From Myrica gale (taxonomy: Eukaryota > Streptophyta > Magnoliopsida > Fagales > Myricaceae), in NCBI GenBank assembly GCA_963930655.1, contig OZ005607.1, forward strand, positions 9,502,874-9,566,873: 64,000 nt of DNA, in the 5' to 3' direction. The position numbers were made by a program, and so were the translations under genes. A model generated the notes under the pieces. The model saw nothing but the letters and a program-made list of their open reading frames with translations. It had not been told where the DNA came from and searched no databases. The stretch's first letter is position 1. Every line of letters starts with the position of its first letter. Below, piece by piece: positions 12,048 through 24,500 of the stretch.

Positions 12048-13195
12048 ATTGTGTGCTTATGTATTAACAGTGTCAGTGCTTATTTGTAGTTGTAGATCTT
12101 GGCTATAGATCTGGTTTTAAGGGTTGATTTCTTCTTCTTTATGTAATTCTCTCCCTCAATCTGAAGCAGTGGAACTTTGTGTTGCTGAAATTGTTGCATC
12201 ATCCGCGGGAAAAATATTTTTTAGAATTTTATCACTGAATTGTCTCTCTTTTGGTTACGTTGAAGCAATTCAATTTTCCTTTCTGTTTTTCTCTGCAGTC
12301 GAGCAGAGGTGCAGAATTTTATTTCTTTGGCTGGGATTTCCACTGAAATCCTTGACTATCCTCTGTTTTGTTGCCGAAAAATGTTAAACCTTACATTAAA
12401 GTACATTAAAAAATGCCGATAAGTCGTCCTTTTGCGGTTTAGTCCCTTCTGTTTGCTAGTGTCAAGTTGATTTTATCGTTTGCAAAAAAATTGTCCCCCC
12501 CATACGTCATTGTTGGTCCGTTTTGTCCTGCCAAACTTATTCCTTCGAAGAAACCAAAAGCGGTTCCCAAGTTTTTGTTTGGGGGGAAAGAATCCTTTCC
12601 TTTCTTCTGTGCGTTGCGCCCACTATATACGGATAATTCCTATTTTGTCTTTTTTTTCTTATCTGCAGCGGGGTCGTTAATTCCTGACGCAGGGCTCGCT
12701 AGTGCAAAAAGAGTCGGTTCAATATGTTATAAATTGACCCCCGGCGACCTTTTAAGAAATTTACAAATAAGGAATAAATGCATTTTTTATCGATTAATTA
12801 TGGATCTTTACACAATACACTATAAAGTTAGTATAAATTACTACAAAATATTAAAGATTTGTAGGTATAAGATGAAATGCGTAATAATTTATGGTGGAAT
12901 AATATATTCAATTGTTAGAAATAGATGGATCTTTGGTAGCTTTCGGGATCTTTAGAGCTTTGAGCGAACTCACCTCACCCTTCCAGATCTCTCTTCCGGG
13001 AGACGACGGTAATCTTGTTGGCGCAACAAAAGCATTAATGATAAGGAACACTGAACAACTTTTTTCCTCTATGCCAAGAAAAAGTAGCTCCAGGAGAAAG
13101 TGACGTGTTATTTAATAGGTTGGTCTAGGACATCAGCTCCTTTCTTTTGTTCAGTCTTTTTCCATGTGACGGCTGACGAGTGCGTTCTCAACTTA

Positions 13196-13387
13196 GGTTG
13201 TGTTTGTGTTGTAAAATTTTAGTGTTAAAATTTTAAGTATTGAGTTTAGTGAAAAATGAAGAGAGAGGTAATTTTTTATATTTTTTGTAGTAAATAGTAA
13301 TGATTTGATGGTGAGAGAGATTATATTGTAATATTTAATTGTGTTAAAATTTTAGAGGGGGTAAAATTTTGGTACACAAACGCACCC
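13196..13387. mobile_element. Tourist-like MITE
   Basis: The element is 192 bp and flanked by TTA (13193-13195, 13388-13390). The left end is GGTTGTGTTTGTG and the right end CACAAACGCACCC, near-matching inverted repeats. Its interior (GAGAGAGGTAATTTTTTATA) is the reverse of the family copies at 10896 and 58298. Confidence 0.82.
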
Positions 13388-14151
13388 TTACTTATCTGCA
13401 AAGTTTTGATAAAACGACGTGACGTTATATGTCCACTTTTGTGACAGGCCAGAGCACTCTAATTGGCTAAATAGGCTCCTCAGTGTCTCTGAAGATCTTC
13501 TTTAAATAGGCTCCTTAGCATGAAAAAGTACTACAATTATTTTCAGGGGCATGTCTATTTCAATTTCTGGAATTAATTTTGTTTCGCCAAATGGAAAATC
13601 GATAAGTGATATGTTCGTTTTTAAATTTTTTTTCAATATTCTAATTATATTCATAAATCTACCACCGAACATATTCAGAATTCAAACACAAAAATCAATA
13701 CATTTTACATAATCTTTAACAATTTTTTAATTTTTTATTCAACATAAATTTTCTCTCTCTATACTTTTTCACATAACTGCAATATTTTTTTATTAAACAA
13801 TTACATATAATCATTTCTCTCCCCACTTTACACAAACACCAATGAAACACTATTCAACATAAAAATTCACAACTTCTTTAAAATCCTACATTTTTTCTCA
13901 AAACGAAGATAACCCAGATGTCCATTTAGATTATTGTTTCATCATGTGGTAATTAGTCCCACATGAGAGTTCACACAGCAAATATGTTTTATTTTGGGGT
14001 TAACAATAACAGTAATTAATTTGGATAAGTAATTATTTAGATGAAAAAGATAAGTTTATGCATCTAAATTTTTTACCTGATATGAGAATGAGAGTTCACA
14101 TAGCTAAAAAAATTCTTAGAACAAATCACTATAAAATTTAGTTGCGTCGAA

Positions 14152-14372
14152 GGGCTGGAGTGATGTTTGGGTCTCAAAATTTTGAAGATTTAAAAATTTT
14201 GTGTATGAGAATTGGTGAAAAAGTAAGGAGATAAATGATTTGAGCGAATTTTTTATATTTATTTTGATAAAAAGAGATTATTTAATAGAGAGATTATTTT
14301 TTAATATTTTTTATTAAAATAAATATTTGAAATGCTCAAAATTTTGAGACATAAACACTACAGTAGACCTCT
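14152..14372. repeat. MITE-like inverted repeat element
   Basis: The left part GTGATGTTTGGGTCTCAAAA and the right part CTCAAAATTTTGAGACATAA form an inverted repeat around an AT-rich core. No certain target duplication was found. Confidence 0.55.
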
Positions 14373-14916
14373 AATGTCTTAAAAAAAAATAAATTTTATT
14401 TTATGAGTATTGTGTTTTTTAGACTTTAAATTTTAAATTACTGTTGCAATTCGTCTTTCAGTTACTAATTACCTGCACTTTACATGTCGTCATTGAGTTG
14501 GACATAAATTATTATTTTAATTTAGTAAAATGAGGATATTACCTCATAAAAATATATAATAATATAATATTATGCAGATAAAAATTGATATTTCAGGTCA
14601 AATTAAAAGAGAGATATTTGTGGAGATAAAATGTAAGGGATTTCATAGTTTATAATATGGATAAATATAAAATTAGTTAATATGACATAATGAAAATCGA
14701 TTTAGTTTATAATAAAAATAAATTATAAAATTAGTCCCTTTTGTTTCACTTTCTTTTATTATTAGTTATTTTATCATAAAATGATTTTATATTTTTATGA
14801 AATTTTTTAAAAAAATTATATTTTTATTATTACTAAGACTAATACTATTTTCGTTTATAAAGGACTGGTACTTATCCATTTATAATAGGATGGGTAAAAA
14901 TATTCTAGTATGTATA

Positions 14917-14947
<31 letters not shown>

Positions 14948-15370
14948 GAGCCGACGACAAGGTAGGTAACAATTCACAGAGATGACAAGCTTAGCGACAG
15001 CACGGGACACTTGTATTGCTAGCTTGCGAAGGGAGACAACTCTAATCAACCACCATTGTAGCGCCACTTGTCATAACGCATTGCCCCCGTTGTATGCTGA
15101 TGCGGATCTTCTCCACCGATTCCATCGACTAACAAATAGCTTCGCTGCCTCTCACTGAACCGGAAAGGGGGAGAAAAAAACGAAAGAACTTCACTGAATC
15201 ACTGCCTCTCGCCTTTCCGCTCTAGATTGAAGCAGAAGCTTAACTGAAACCTTCAACTCAACTCAATTGACATCTACGGGAGACCGGACTTCTGAACGCG
15301 GCTAGACTCTAGAGGCTCTATCTCTGCTGAAGGATTCTGTCGTATCGGTGGGTGTTCTCCAGTTACCGGT

Positions 15371-18300
15371 ATGGGAGTACCGAGCGACGACGTCGTTGTG
15401 ATCCAGAAGGCTAAGCAGCCAGGCGAGCCCTGCGTCATCACCATCAATTGCCCTGACAAGACCGGCCTTGGATGCGATATTTGCAGCATAATACTCGAAT
15501 TCGGTCTCTACATTACTAAAGGAGGTATCGTATATACTATTGTGTCAAACGTTGACTTTCTAGCAAGAATATTTTACCTAGCTTTTCTGTTTTGGCGAAG
15601 CTTTTGATTTGATCTTAGCTTTGAATTTTCTCTACTTGTTTTTCTCTCTTCTATGAGGATGTAAACATCACCCCCCCCCCTTTTTTTTTCTTCTGAACCA
15701 GTAATGAATCCCTGATTTTTTTCTTTTTTTCTCTTTCGGGAAATTCCTGGTTGTAGATGTTTCCACTGATGGGAAATGGTGCTACATAGTATTATGGGTT
15801 GTTCCCCGTTCCAGCCCGTTGATCTTGCGATGGTCCAATTTAAAACACCGCCTTCTCTCAGTATGCCCGTCATGTTCGTGGTCATTTTACTTGGACCAAC
15901 CGGCTACGTGCTCTGCGTCTTCTCCGGTTTACCTCTTGAAGTTCATTTGCCTCGACCGAAAAGGATTACTACACGGTAATAGCAATTATCTTTAGTTATG
16001 GGCTTTTAGTTACTTCGTGTTGTGTGTGTGGTTCTGATGCATTTTTTGTAAATTACTTTCTTTAGATGTTACACAAGTTCTCTGCGAGCTTGAGCTTACA
16101 ATTCAAAGGGTAAAAGTGACGACAACTCCAGATGCCAGGGTCCTGGACCTCTTTTTCATAACAGATAACAAGTGAGATTGTGCTTTGCGTTTCATATTGA
16201 GCTTTTTAGTTGATAATGTGTAGAAGTTTCTTTTGATATGTAGTTTGATTTATACATCCATGTAGTTGTTAATGTATTTGACTGCATTCAGAGCCTGCTA
16301 TCTTATAATGAACATGATATCTTGGGATTTCTTGGGATTTCTTGCTTTGGACCATGTAATAAGTGGTCCGTTTCTGGCAAAAGGGAAATAAATGTCATCT
16401 GCTTTGTTATTTTCATTTGTCTGCTATAAGTAAGTCCTTGCTGACTTTCTTTTCTTCACCTTGGACTTTGAAATAGTTTGTTCTGTGCTCACTTTTCTTC
16501 TTTTCGTTTTTGCTCAAGGTTCGAAGTGAGCATACCTACATTTTCAATTAGTATTATACAACTTACTGTAATGGAAATTGAAGATATGTTAAAGAAACAA
16601 GGGAACTGTGCATAAAATTTTCTCGAACAAGTTAGTGCCTCGCTTTGATTCATTGGATTTTTCCAGTAATCATGAGATTTTTCTTTGTAAAATATGACGA
16701 GTTTTATAGGAATGATGATATCTCTATTTATAAATGTAACCAGTCAGTCAGGGAGGTACTCTGATGATTATCTATCTCATGAAACTGCTACAATTCATTT
16801 CAGGATGATTCTACACACAAAGACACGACAAGACGAGACATTGGAACAATTGCATGCGGTTTTGGGTGAATCATGTATCAGCTGTGAACTTCAGTTGGCA
16901 GGTCCTGAGTATGAATGTCATCAGGGAGTTTCTTCTCTTTCTCCTGCAGTGGCCGAAGAATTATTTAGATGTGAGTTATTGGACAGGGAAATCCGGTCTC
17001 AAGCTCTTAGCCCAGATATGGCAATATTGAAGAAAGCTAGTGTGACAGTGGACAATTCATTGTGTCCTGCTCATACGTTACTGCAAATACACTGTGCTGA
17101 TCACAAGGGTCTACTATATGACATTATGAGAACTTTGAAAGACTGCAATATCCAGGTATGGAAAGCAAATATTTTAACCGGCAACAATTTGACTGATTTT
17201 CCATTGGTGATTGGGCTGAGGTCCCAATTTTACTTCAAAAGAAGAGTATTGTATCAAACAAGGATAAATTAAGCTGTCTACTACATCAAGCGTTTTTATT
17301 AGGGTAACCACCTTCCACCTTAACCGATGATTATATTATTGCGACTGTTAATTTGGCAACCTTGTGACTCAGAAGTAAGATTGGGTCACCCTGGTTTTGC
17401 CAATATATGACAAATATGGTCATACAATGTTGTTGGAAATAATATTCTAACGACCATGGTTCCACATTTACCTTGTTCTCATGAGCCAGCGGCCCATCCC
17501 TCTTGATTCTAGGGGTTATCATTCCTACTCAAAAGTAAATGTAATAAATGATCAGGCTCTGATTCTTGAAGTATAGCTGTTGGTTGCGACAATGAGGTCT
17601 ACAAGGTGGTAGGGATCTCCTGCATGGTTCTTTTCTTGTCCTAGATACATATTGATGGCAGACTTCCCATTTCCCAAAAAATTGCAATGGCTGATCAAAT
17701 TGTACTTTTCTAAGACTTCCATATAAATCTGCATCGCCATGTGTTGCTGAAAAACTGCATTTTTTAAGTTTGCCGATTTATGTTCTTTGTTGGCATTGTT
17801 CAGATAGCATATGGTCGATTTTCCCCAACTACAAAGAACTGTCGCGATTTGGACTTATTTATTCAGCAAAAGGATTCGAAAAAGATTGTGGATCCTGAGA
17901 AGCAGAGTGCATTATGTTGTCGTTTGAAGGTGGAAATGCTTCATCCGTTGCGTGTCATCATTGCAAACCGAGGACCAGACACCGAACTGCTGGTTGCTAA
18001 TCCAGTTGAGTTATCTGGAAAGGGAAGACCACGAGTTTTCTATGATGTTACACTTGCTCTGAAATCACTTGGGATCTGCATTTTCTCGGTAAGAAACTTG
18101 CATCATAAATTAAGTGATTCAAAAAACCCGTTGGCACACTGCGACTTCTTTGATTTTTAACCTTAGGTGTTTAAAGGGCGCATCATAAAGTAAGTGATTA
18201 AAAAAACACCCACTGGCACACTGCGAATTCTTTGATTTTCAACCTTAGGTTAGGTGTTTAAAAGGCATTGATTCTGTGGATAGTAGGGTACTGGTTTTTT

Positions 18301-18490
18301 CCATTGAAATACTTGTAACGCATTTCCTGTCTTGGTTTTTTAGGCTGAAATAGGAAGGCATTCAACATCAGATCGTGAATGGGAGGTCTACAGATTTCTC
18401 TTGGATGAGAAGTGCAACTTTCAATTATCTACTATGGTAGCTAGGAATCAGATTGTAGACAGAGTTAGAAGAACGTTGATGGGTTGGTGA
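15371..18490 (+). CDS. ACT domain repeat protein, ACR9/ACR10-like
   Basis: Plant ACR proteins carry four ACT domains, which bind amino acids in regulatory proteins; they are thought to act as nitrogen or amino-acid sensors, but the ligand is not settled. Six exons join in frame to 420 residues: 15371-15524, 15757-15975, 16066-16171, 16804-17155, 17804-18088 and 18344-18490. ACT repeats can be recognised by VITINCPDKTGLGCDICSII (near residue 20), FICLDRKGLLHDVTQVL, LLQIHCADHKGLLYDIMRTL, and the C-terminal VIIANRGPDTELLVANPVEL with LKSLGICIFSAEIGRH. The end VRRTLMGW matches the family. There is no uridylyltransferase domain, unlike bacterial GlnD. The start ATG follows a 5' UTR without a competing in-frame ATG close by. 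Intron 5 contains a fresh tandem duplication. The gene appears intact. ACR9 and ACR10 are too alike for me to choose. Confidence 0.93.
18100..18265 (+). repeat. Tandem duplication in ACR intron 5, about 80 bp unit
   Basis: Copies start at 18100 and 18180 (GCATCATAAA-TAAGTGATT, then TGGCACACTGCGA, TTCTTTGATTTT, AACCTTAGG). The first begins 12 bp after the exon 5 donor. The copies differ by a few substitutions and a short TTAGG expansion. Confidence 0.85.
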
Positions 18491-18934
18491 GTAGTTTCAT
18501 TTCCTTTGTACGGAGATTCTATGTTGAGCGCATCTCTGTGTGCTCTCCCTGTATATGCAACTTGGCTTCTAGAGATCTATGCGAGTATTCGTGGTTCATC
18601 AGTTGCCAGTTAATAAATACATAGCCTGTGTTCTTGAATCACTAAATTTTAGATGCTAGGGTATAGAACGTGGCTATCCCCTGCCTACTCTTCTTCCTTG
18701 GTTTTTCTTGTCTTATTTTTCTCTAGATTGGATTCTGAGGTTTGAAACTTCCAAGTAAAAGGTGAAGTATTTTGAGTCGTGAAAACCAACAATGAGAAAT
18801 GTTTTTAGACGTGTTTCTAACTCTATGTCCACTTTATACCCTGCTGCCTGGCAACACTTTTTTTCCCCTAATCCGACCTCACTGATATAATAACTCTTCT
18901 ACTTTTTAGGTGAAGTAACCCTTTCGTTCTGATC

Positions 18935-19352
18935 TTAGGTCTGGATCTGTTTTAATGAATAGTCATTCGATTTTCAAATTGATCATGCCTAAGTTTATAA
19001 TTTTCTGTCAAATAAGTGTTAAATTTTCATTCTCAAAGTTAGTACTTTACACGTAAGTTTCAATCATCCTCGACTCACCCAAAACTAAAATTGGATGACT
19101 TTTAATTTTTTTAATTTTTTTTCCTGATTTTTCGTTTTATAAAATAATTTAGTTTGTTTTATTTTTTTTGGTTGATGTGGTATTTACTGTTATTAATTGA
19201 GCTAGCAATTTATTTATGATTGAAGTTAACTTTATGGATAAAAGTTTTGAAAAATGACTTGTTTGATAAAAATTATAAATTTATAGGCCTTTATTATTAA
19301 TTGAAATTTTCAATGACTATTTATTAAAATGAATCAAGATTCAGAGATTAAA
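18935..19352. repeat. Foldback (long inverted repeat) element
   Basis: The left arm TTTTAATGAATAGTCATTCG is mirrored by CAATGACTATTTATTAAAAT on the right. The similarity continues inward through CTAAGTTTATAATTTT and AAAATTATAAATTTATAGGC. The arms are about 80-90 bp around an AT-rich centre. There is no coding frame. Confidence 0.7.
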
Positions 19353-19723
19353 TAGGTATTTAATTCTTAATTTTTTTTTTATTTTTTTTTTGTTTATGCT
19401 GTGGGGTTGTAGCATGTGTAATAATATCAAAAATTTATTTTTGGAAAAGACTTTGGACGAAGAAATATTTTTTTTTCAAGAATACCTTGGAATGTTTCAA
19501 ATATATATCCAATTTAAAAGTACAATTTCTAATATTTTTGGTCACTTGCTTCTGTTTTGTTTTAATTGTAGCGAACAAGCAATTAATTATCTTTATATTA
19601 TTTTAACTTTTTTAAATAAAAAATATATTTGTTTTGGAAATTGAACGCCTCTAAGCAAACAATATTGTGAAAATCTTATAGCTCTTTATTAGTAATTAAT
19701 AATAGCAGTGTATTTCATACTTA

Positions 19724-19880
19724 GGGTATGTTTGTTTGCTCAAAAATTTCAACTAAATAAGTACATTTCAAAATTTTCAACTTTTAGACATACTTTTCGT
19801 AAATTTTAAAAAAATTTAATATTCAAAAGATTTTTAAAATTTTAAGAATATTCTCTCAAATTTCATTAAACAAGCATCCC
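19724..19880. mobile_element. Tourist-like MITE with TTA duplication
   Basis: The element is 157 bp, flanked by TTA at 19721-19723 and 19881-19883. The ends GGGTATGTTTGTTT and AAACAAGCATCCC are inverted repeats with small differences. Confidence 0.8.
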
Positions 19881-20414
19881 TTAACCTTTTATGCACGATT
19901 AGCGACTGGAAGCTATATTTTATTTTTTATAATAATTAATATATTTTTTAATCTTTATCTAGTAATAATTAATTATTTTTTTAATCAAACTATCACTACT
20001 TTATTGAAGAACACTCAACAGCGATAGAACTATGGGAATGCGCAAATGCTGATGCCGGCTGTGACGTAATGGGAATGCTTTACAACACGCGCCGGTGGAG
20101 GCGTGGTGGAAGTGCTTCGATGCAAGTTGGTGGAGGGAGATTAAATTCGACGCATGATAGCCACATTGTCAATCCTGCTGTCCGCGAGGGGTCAGCCACA
20201 TGTCACTACGTCACCAAGACAAAAGAGAGGGATCTGATATATCCTCCTATAAGCAAGTGTTCAGATAAGATAAACCATGTGGTGCAATCATAGTCCACCT
20301 GTGAGCTTCCTATCTACCCCGGTGAGGTGATGCTATCACTCATCGGATAAACGTTATCCGAGTCTTAACGTATCAGGCAGGAATCAACAACCCCGTTTTA
20401 CCCGGAAAAAATAA

Positions 20415-21162
20415 GGCTTAATGACAATTTTGGTCCCTGAATTTTAATTCTTTTATCGATTTGGTTCTTAAATTTTAAATTTGGTCATATAAGTTCTTAT
20501 ATTATCTTCATTTGTCGATTTAGTCTCTTCGTCTAATTTCGTCTCTTCCTTACACAGTAAGCTAACGGTGGGACACGTTACACCAATAATATCGCGACAC
20601 TTATATGTTTTTTTTTTAAAAAAAACCATCCATGTTGGCATTTTTGTAAAAAAAAAATCGCACAAGGGGAGGGGGAGCACAGCCCCATCGTCGGGGTGGC
20701 TCCCCCTCGGCTCCCCTGATAAGGGGTGGCCAGGAGCCACCCCGGCGGCGGGGAGCCTAGATCTTGGCTCCCGCTTGCAGGGGTGGCTCCCTGCCTCCCT
20801 TCGCATGAGGGGGGAGCCCAGATCTGGGCTTCCTCAGCGCTGGCCGGGTGGCTCTCGGCCACCCCTTATCAGGGGAGTCACCCAGGCGATGGGGTTGTGC
20901 TCCCCTTCCCCCTCGTGCGCTTTTTTTTACAAAAATGCCACCGTGGAGGTTTTTTTATTTAAAAAAAAACATACACGTGTTGCGATATTATTGGTGGTAA
21001 CATGTCCCACCGTTAGCTGACCGTGCAAGGAAGAGACGGAATTAGACAAAATGACTAAATCGATAAATGAGGATAACCTAAGGACTTAAGTGACCAAATT
21101 TGAAAACTAAGGACCAAATCGATAAAGCCATAAAACTCAGAGACCAAAATGGTAATTAACCT
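20415..21162. mobile_element. Foldback MULE with GC-rich palindromic centre
   Basis: The left end is GGCTTAATGACAATTTTGGT and the right end ACCAAAATGGTAATTAACCT. Long arms (about 200 bp) share TTATCGATTTGGT, GCTAACGGTGGGACA and ATATCGCGACAC with their complements on the other side. AAAAAATAA occurs next to both ends, one base out of register, consistent with a 9-bp Mutator-type duplication. The centre (20660-20930) is strongly GC-rich, with GGTGGCTCCC repeats that also pair. It is related to 54246-54984. Open frames across the arms are not genes. Confidence 0.8.
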
Positions 21163-21523
21163 AAAAAATAAAATCACGTGTAAAATCCCAAAAATACCAA
21201 AACGCCCCCACTGCACCGCCATCCCCCACCTTGGACTCTCTGTCACGCCACGTCGACGAGATTCTGCACCGAGTATTTTACTATTAAACTAACACGAGGA
21301 TGATTAATTTTGTTATTATAATGTCGGTAATGTCAAAAGGAGCTAAACTCCGGATTTTGATCTTCGTTTCCTTGAGCTTTGTGTCTTAGAGGTTGAAGAG
21401 AAACGGATATCGATGATGTCTGGGGCGGGGTTGGATCGGGATCGGGATCGGGCTCGGGGTTAGGTTTTGCAGCTGTGTGTTTCGTTTCTCCCGAATGCTA
21501 TTTCCCTTGGATTATTCAGCAGA

Positions 21524-24500
21524 ATGACGCATGTACGAACTCCCGCAACGTCTCGGGGGTCTGATTATCTCAGCGCTCTCGCCCAAGAGATCGAGAAGAA
21601 GCTTCAACGGGTGCGTTTCTTCGCTCCTTGTTCTGAATTGTTTTTTGTTTTCCTTTTGGCTTTTGAGAAATTGGTGGAAAGTAAGAAGGAAATTGAAGTA
21701 GGGGACTAAAGTTTCTTCGGAAGCTTTCAGAGTCTAAAGCTGGTCATTGAGTCACACTTACTGGTTACTAATATATGAATGCAATTGAGTTCTTCAGCTT
21801 TGATTTTCTTTTGTTTTCTTCCTTAGTCTGTAACTACGGTGTTCTTTGTAACATTTGTTTTCCCTAGGTAGCTTGTTTATTGTGGAGTTACTTGTTTTGA
21901 ATTAGTTAGTTTAGGTAGTATCTGGATAGCAATTTTGCGTTTGTTTTGCATGAGAGAGATTATCAATGCAGCACATGATTTCGAACGTAAAGCAAATGGT
22001 GACCACAAATGTCTGAAGAGATCGTTTGTATGTGTCATATTTGTGGCAGGCGCAAGCTTCTACTTCGCAGAGACCCCAGTTGTTGCAAGAGTTGTTTGCT
22101 GACATAGCCTTAGAGATTGATGACAGAGCCAGAGGTGAGTCAAGGTTGTGCAAAGCCTATCCATATCCTCATTTTGGGCCTATGTTTTTGTACACGATGA
22201 AGGGAAAAAACTGAAAACCTGTTTGCTTGTTGGTGCAATTCTGGAGATAAATTTTATGAGAGCCTATGAACTTGCTGTCCAAACCAAACTTTTATTGTTT
22301 AAGAGTTGAAAATTTTGGCCTTCTGTTTTTTTCTATAAATCCACTCAAGGGAGCCCCTTCCTAGATCCTGTAGGAATTTTAACTCCTTATCCTCATGTGT
22401 ATACTTGTGACACCCAGGGGTGGAACGAGGGGGGTGCGAAGGGTGTCGCCCCAAAAAAAAATTTATATACGGCATGTCCTATTTCCTTCTACCCCAGTTA
22501 TTCTGTAAAAAATTTAGACACTCAATTTCGCATCTTTTTATGAGGTTTCAAACAAGATCAATCTCATCTTTTATCCCTACTTTTGTGGAGAAAAGTGTGT
22601 TCTCCTCGATCGATGGGTGGCCTTGGTATTCTTCCAATGACAGAGACAAACTCCGCTTTAGTGTCTAAAATGGCGTGGATGATGACTACTTCAAGTCAAC
22701 GACATTGGGTTAAATGTTCCAGGCAAAATATCTCAAACGGGATGAATTTCTACAGGTTGAGCGTAAAAGCTCCTCTTCTTGGTTCTGGAAAGGTTTGCTC
22801 TTAGCTCGCCTTACTATTGCTAGGGGTCATTGTTTTTTGGTGGGTAATGGCCAAACTATTCGAACTTGGCAAGATCTCTGGGTGTCGAACCTTCCATTGT
22901 TTAAACCCTGCCCAAAAAATTTCATCTTTGTGGAAGTGATCCTTAGTCGCTGGTCCAGGATTTTATCATCCCTTCTACGCAAATTTGGAATCACAATCTT
23001 CCTGAGCAACATTTTGATCCTCAATTCGTTGATCAGATTATTCAAATACTGTTTAGATAATGGATAAGTTTTTGATAAAGAAGTCAGCCAGTGTAGGGTC
23101 GTCTAGTACTCGTAACGTGGCTGCTACTTCTGAAACGAATATTATTGAGAACGAAGCTATTTTACAACGTTTTCAGAATACGTAGTCTCATAGGATCCAA
23201 TTGACACCTCTCAGTATCAGCAAATAGTATTGTACGTGTATTTCAATATTTTTAGTGTTTTTAGTCCTTAATTTTTGATATTTTAACTTAAGATGTTTTT
23301 TTGCGTTGTAAAAAAAAATTTGTTGTCATTTTTCCTTAAGAGTTTGACCCCCTTCGATTGGATTCCTGGTTCCGCCACTGGTGACACCTGTATAGGCATC
23401 ATAATATAAGTAATAGATAACAAACCAGTCCAAAAATAGTATTTTTACCTCTCATCCTCAAGTGGCTGATCCTAGGAAGAAAAGCCTCCAAGAATTTTTT
23501 GACCAACTCTTCTTTGAGTGAGTTGGCTGATTTGGTGGTGGTATGGGAATGTTTACGGCTACAAAACAGTAGTGTGGGTGGGCAAAAATGTTGGAAGAGC
23601 TCCTGGGGGGGGGGGGGGGGGAAGGCCAAGGAGAGGGGAAGAGAAGAGAAAGTTGTGAGGAGAAGGTTGAGGCTAGTGTTTTATAAAGAAGGATTCCTGA
23701 TTGTTTTCCAAGGAGGAGTACTTGTTATTTTGAAGTAGTAGCCTTAATTCTTTTCCTTTCATAGAATCATGAGGAGATAGATCCCTTAGGTTTCTTTATT
23801 AGGAACAATGAACTTCATATTTCCCAGTTGGTATAAGAACCTTTATTTTCCTAAAGTAGGAACTAGTTTTCCTATCCTGGACAATAACCATTAGGTTTCC
23901 AAATCAGGAGGAAATTTCCACTCTGGAATAATATGATAAATTAGTTTATGTGCAATTTCCCATTATGATAAATTTCCAACCTTCAGTTTTCTTTTCTGTA
24001 TATGATAGATTTATCCAAGAAATCATGCCCAATATTGTAGTGCAAGGTCTGTCAGAGTTTATGGAGTTTTGATCCTTTAAAACTACCTTGACCATGTACT
24101 TTATGTTCAATTTATATTAAAATGTGACTGTGGCATACTTCACACGCAATTTATACTGAATTGTGACGGTGCTGGGTGTTACATATGACTAATATGTATA
24201 GTGCTCATATTTATTAACTGTAATTGAACTCAGATGTAATTCTCAACAAAGAAGATGTGATTTCTACTTCAGAGGATGGTGCTCGTGGTCCATTATGCTA
24301 TTTTGATGTTCTTGCGGATTATTATGTTCGGGTGCCTGAAAGTGGAAAGCCCATCCTTGATTTAATTGTTCAGCTATGGAGCCAGTCATTCGCATCCCAT
24401 ATTTTTGCACTTTTGTTCCACAAATGGGTATGTTAGCTTGCATCTAATACATTCTTTGCCTCTAGATGAGATTATATTATGTTCTTATGTATGATTTTGG

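Larger units (their letters stand above)
12048..15370. other. Spacer with MITEs; no gene recognised
   Basis: The H4 3' UTR runs to roughly 12400. From 12400 to 13110 there are open frames (for example 12467-12955), but none has a recognisable motif. MITEs lie at 13196-13387 and 14152-14372, and a degraded AT-rich MITE-like block at about 13605-13913. A TA microsatellite followed by a T run lies at about 14911-14947. From about 15080 the sequence is the 5' UTR or promoter of the ACR gene. Confidence 0.55.
18491..20414. other. Spacer with repeats; no gene
   Basis: This holds the ACR 3' UTR, a foldback element (18935-19352) and a MITE (19724-19880). A GC-richer piece at 20040-20400 has a GATAAGATAA box and ACGTCACC, like a promoter, but no gene follows it. 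Confidence 0.55.

Noticed and set aside
12467..12955. 162-codon open frame after H4
   Set aside because: Low-complexity codons, no motif, no start context or neighbour support.
20040..20400. Light-gene-like promoter motifs (GATAAGATAA, ACGTCACC)
   Set aside because: No coding sequence follows; the motifs are short and may occur by chance.
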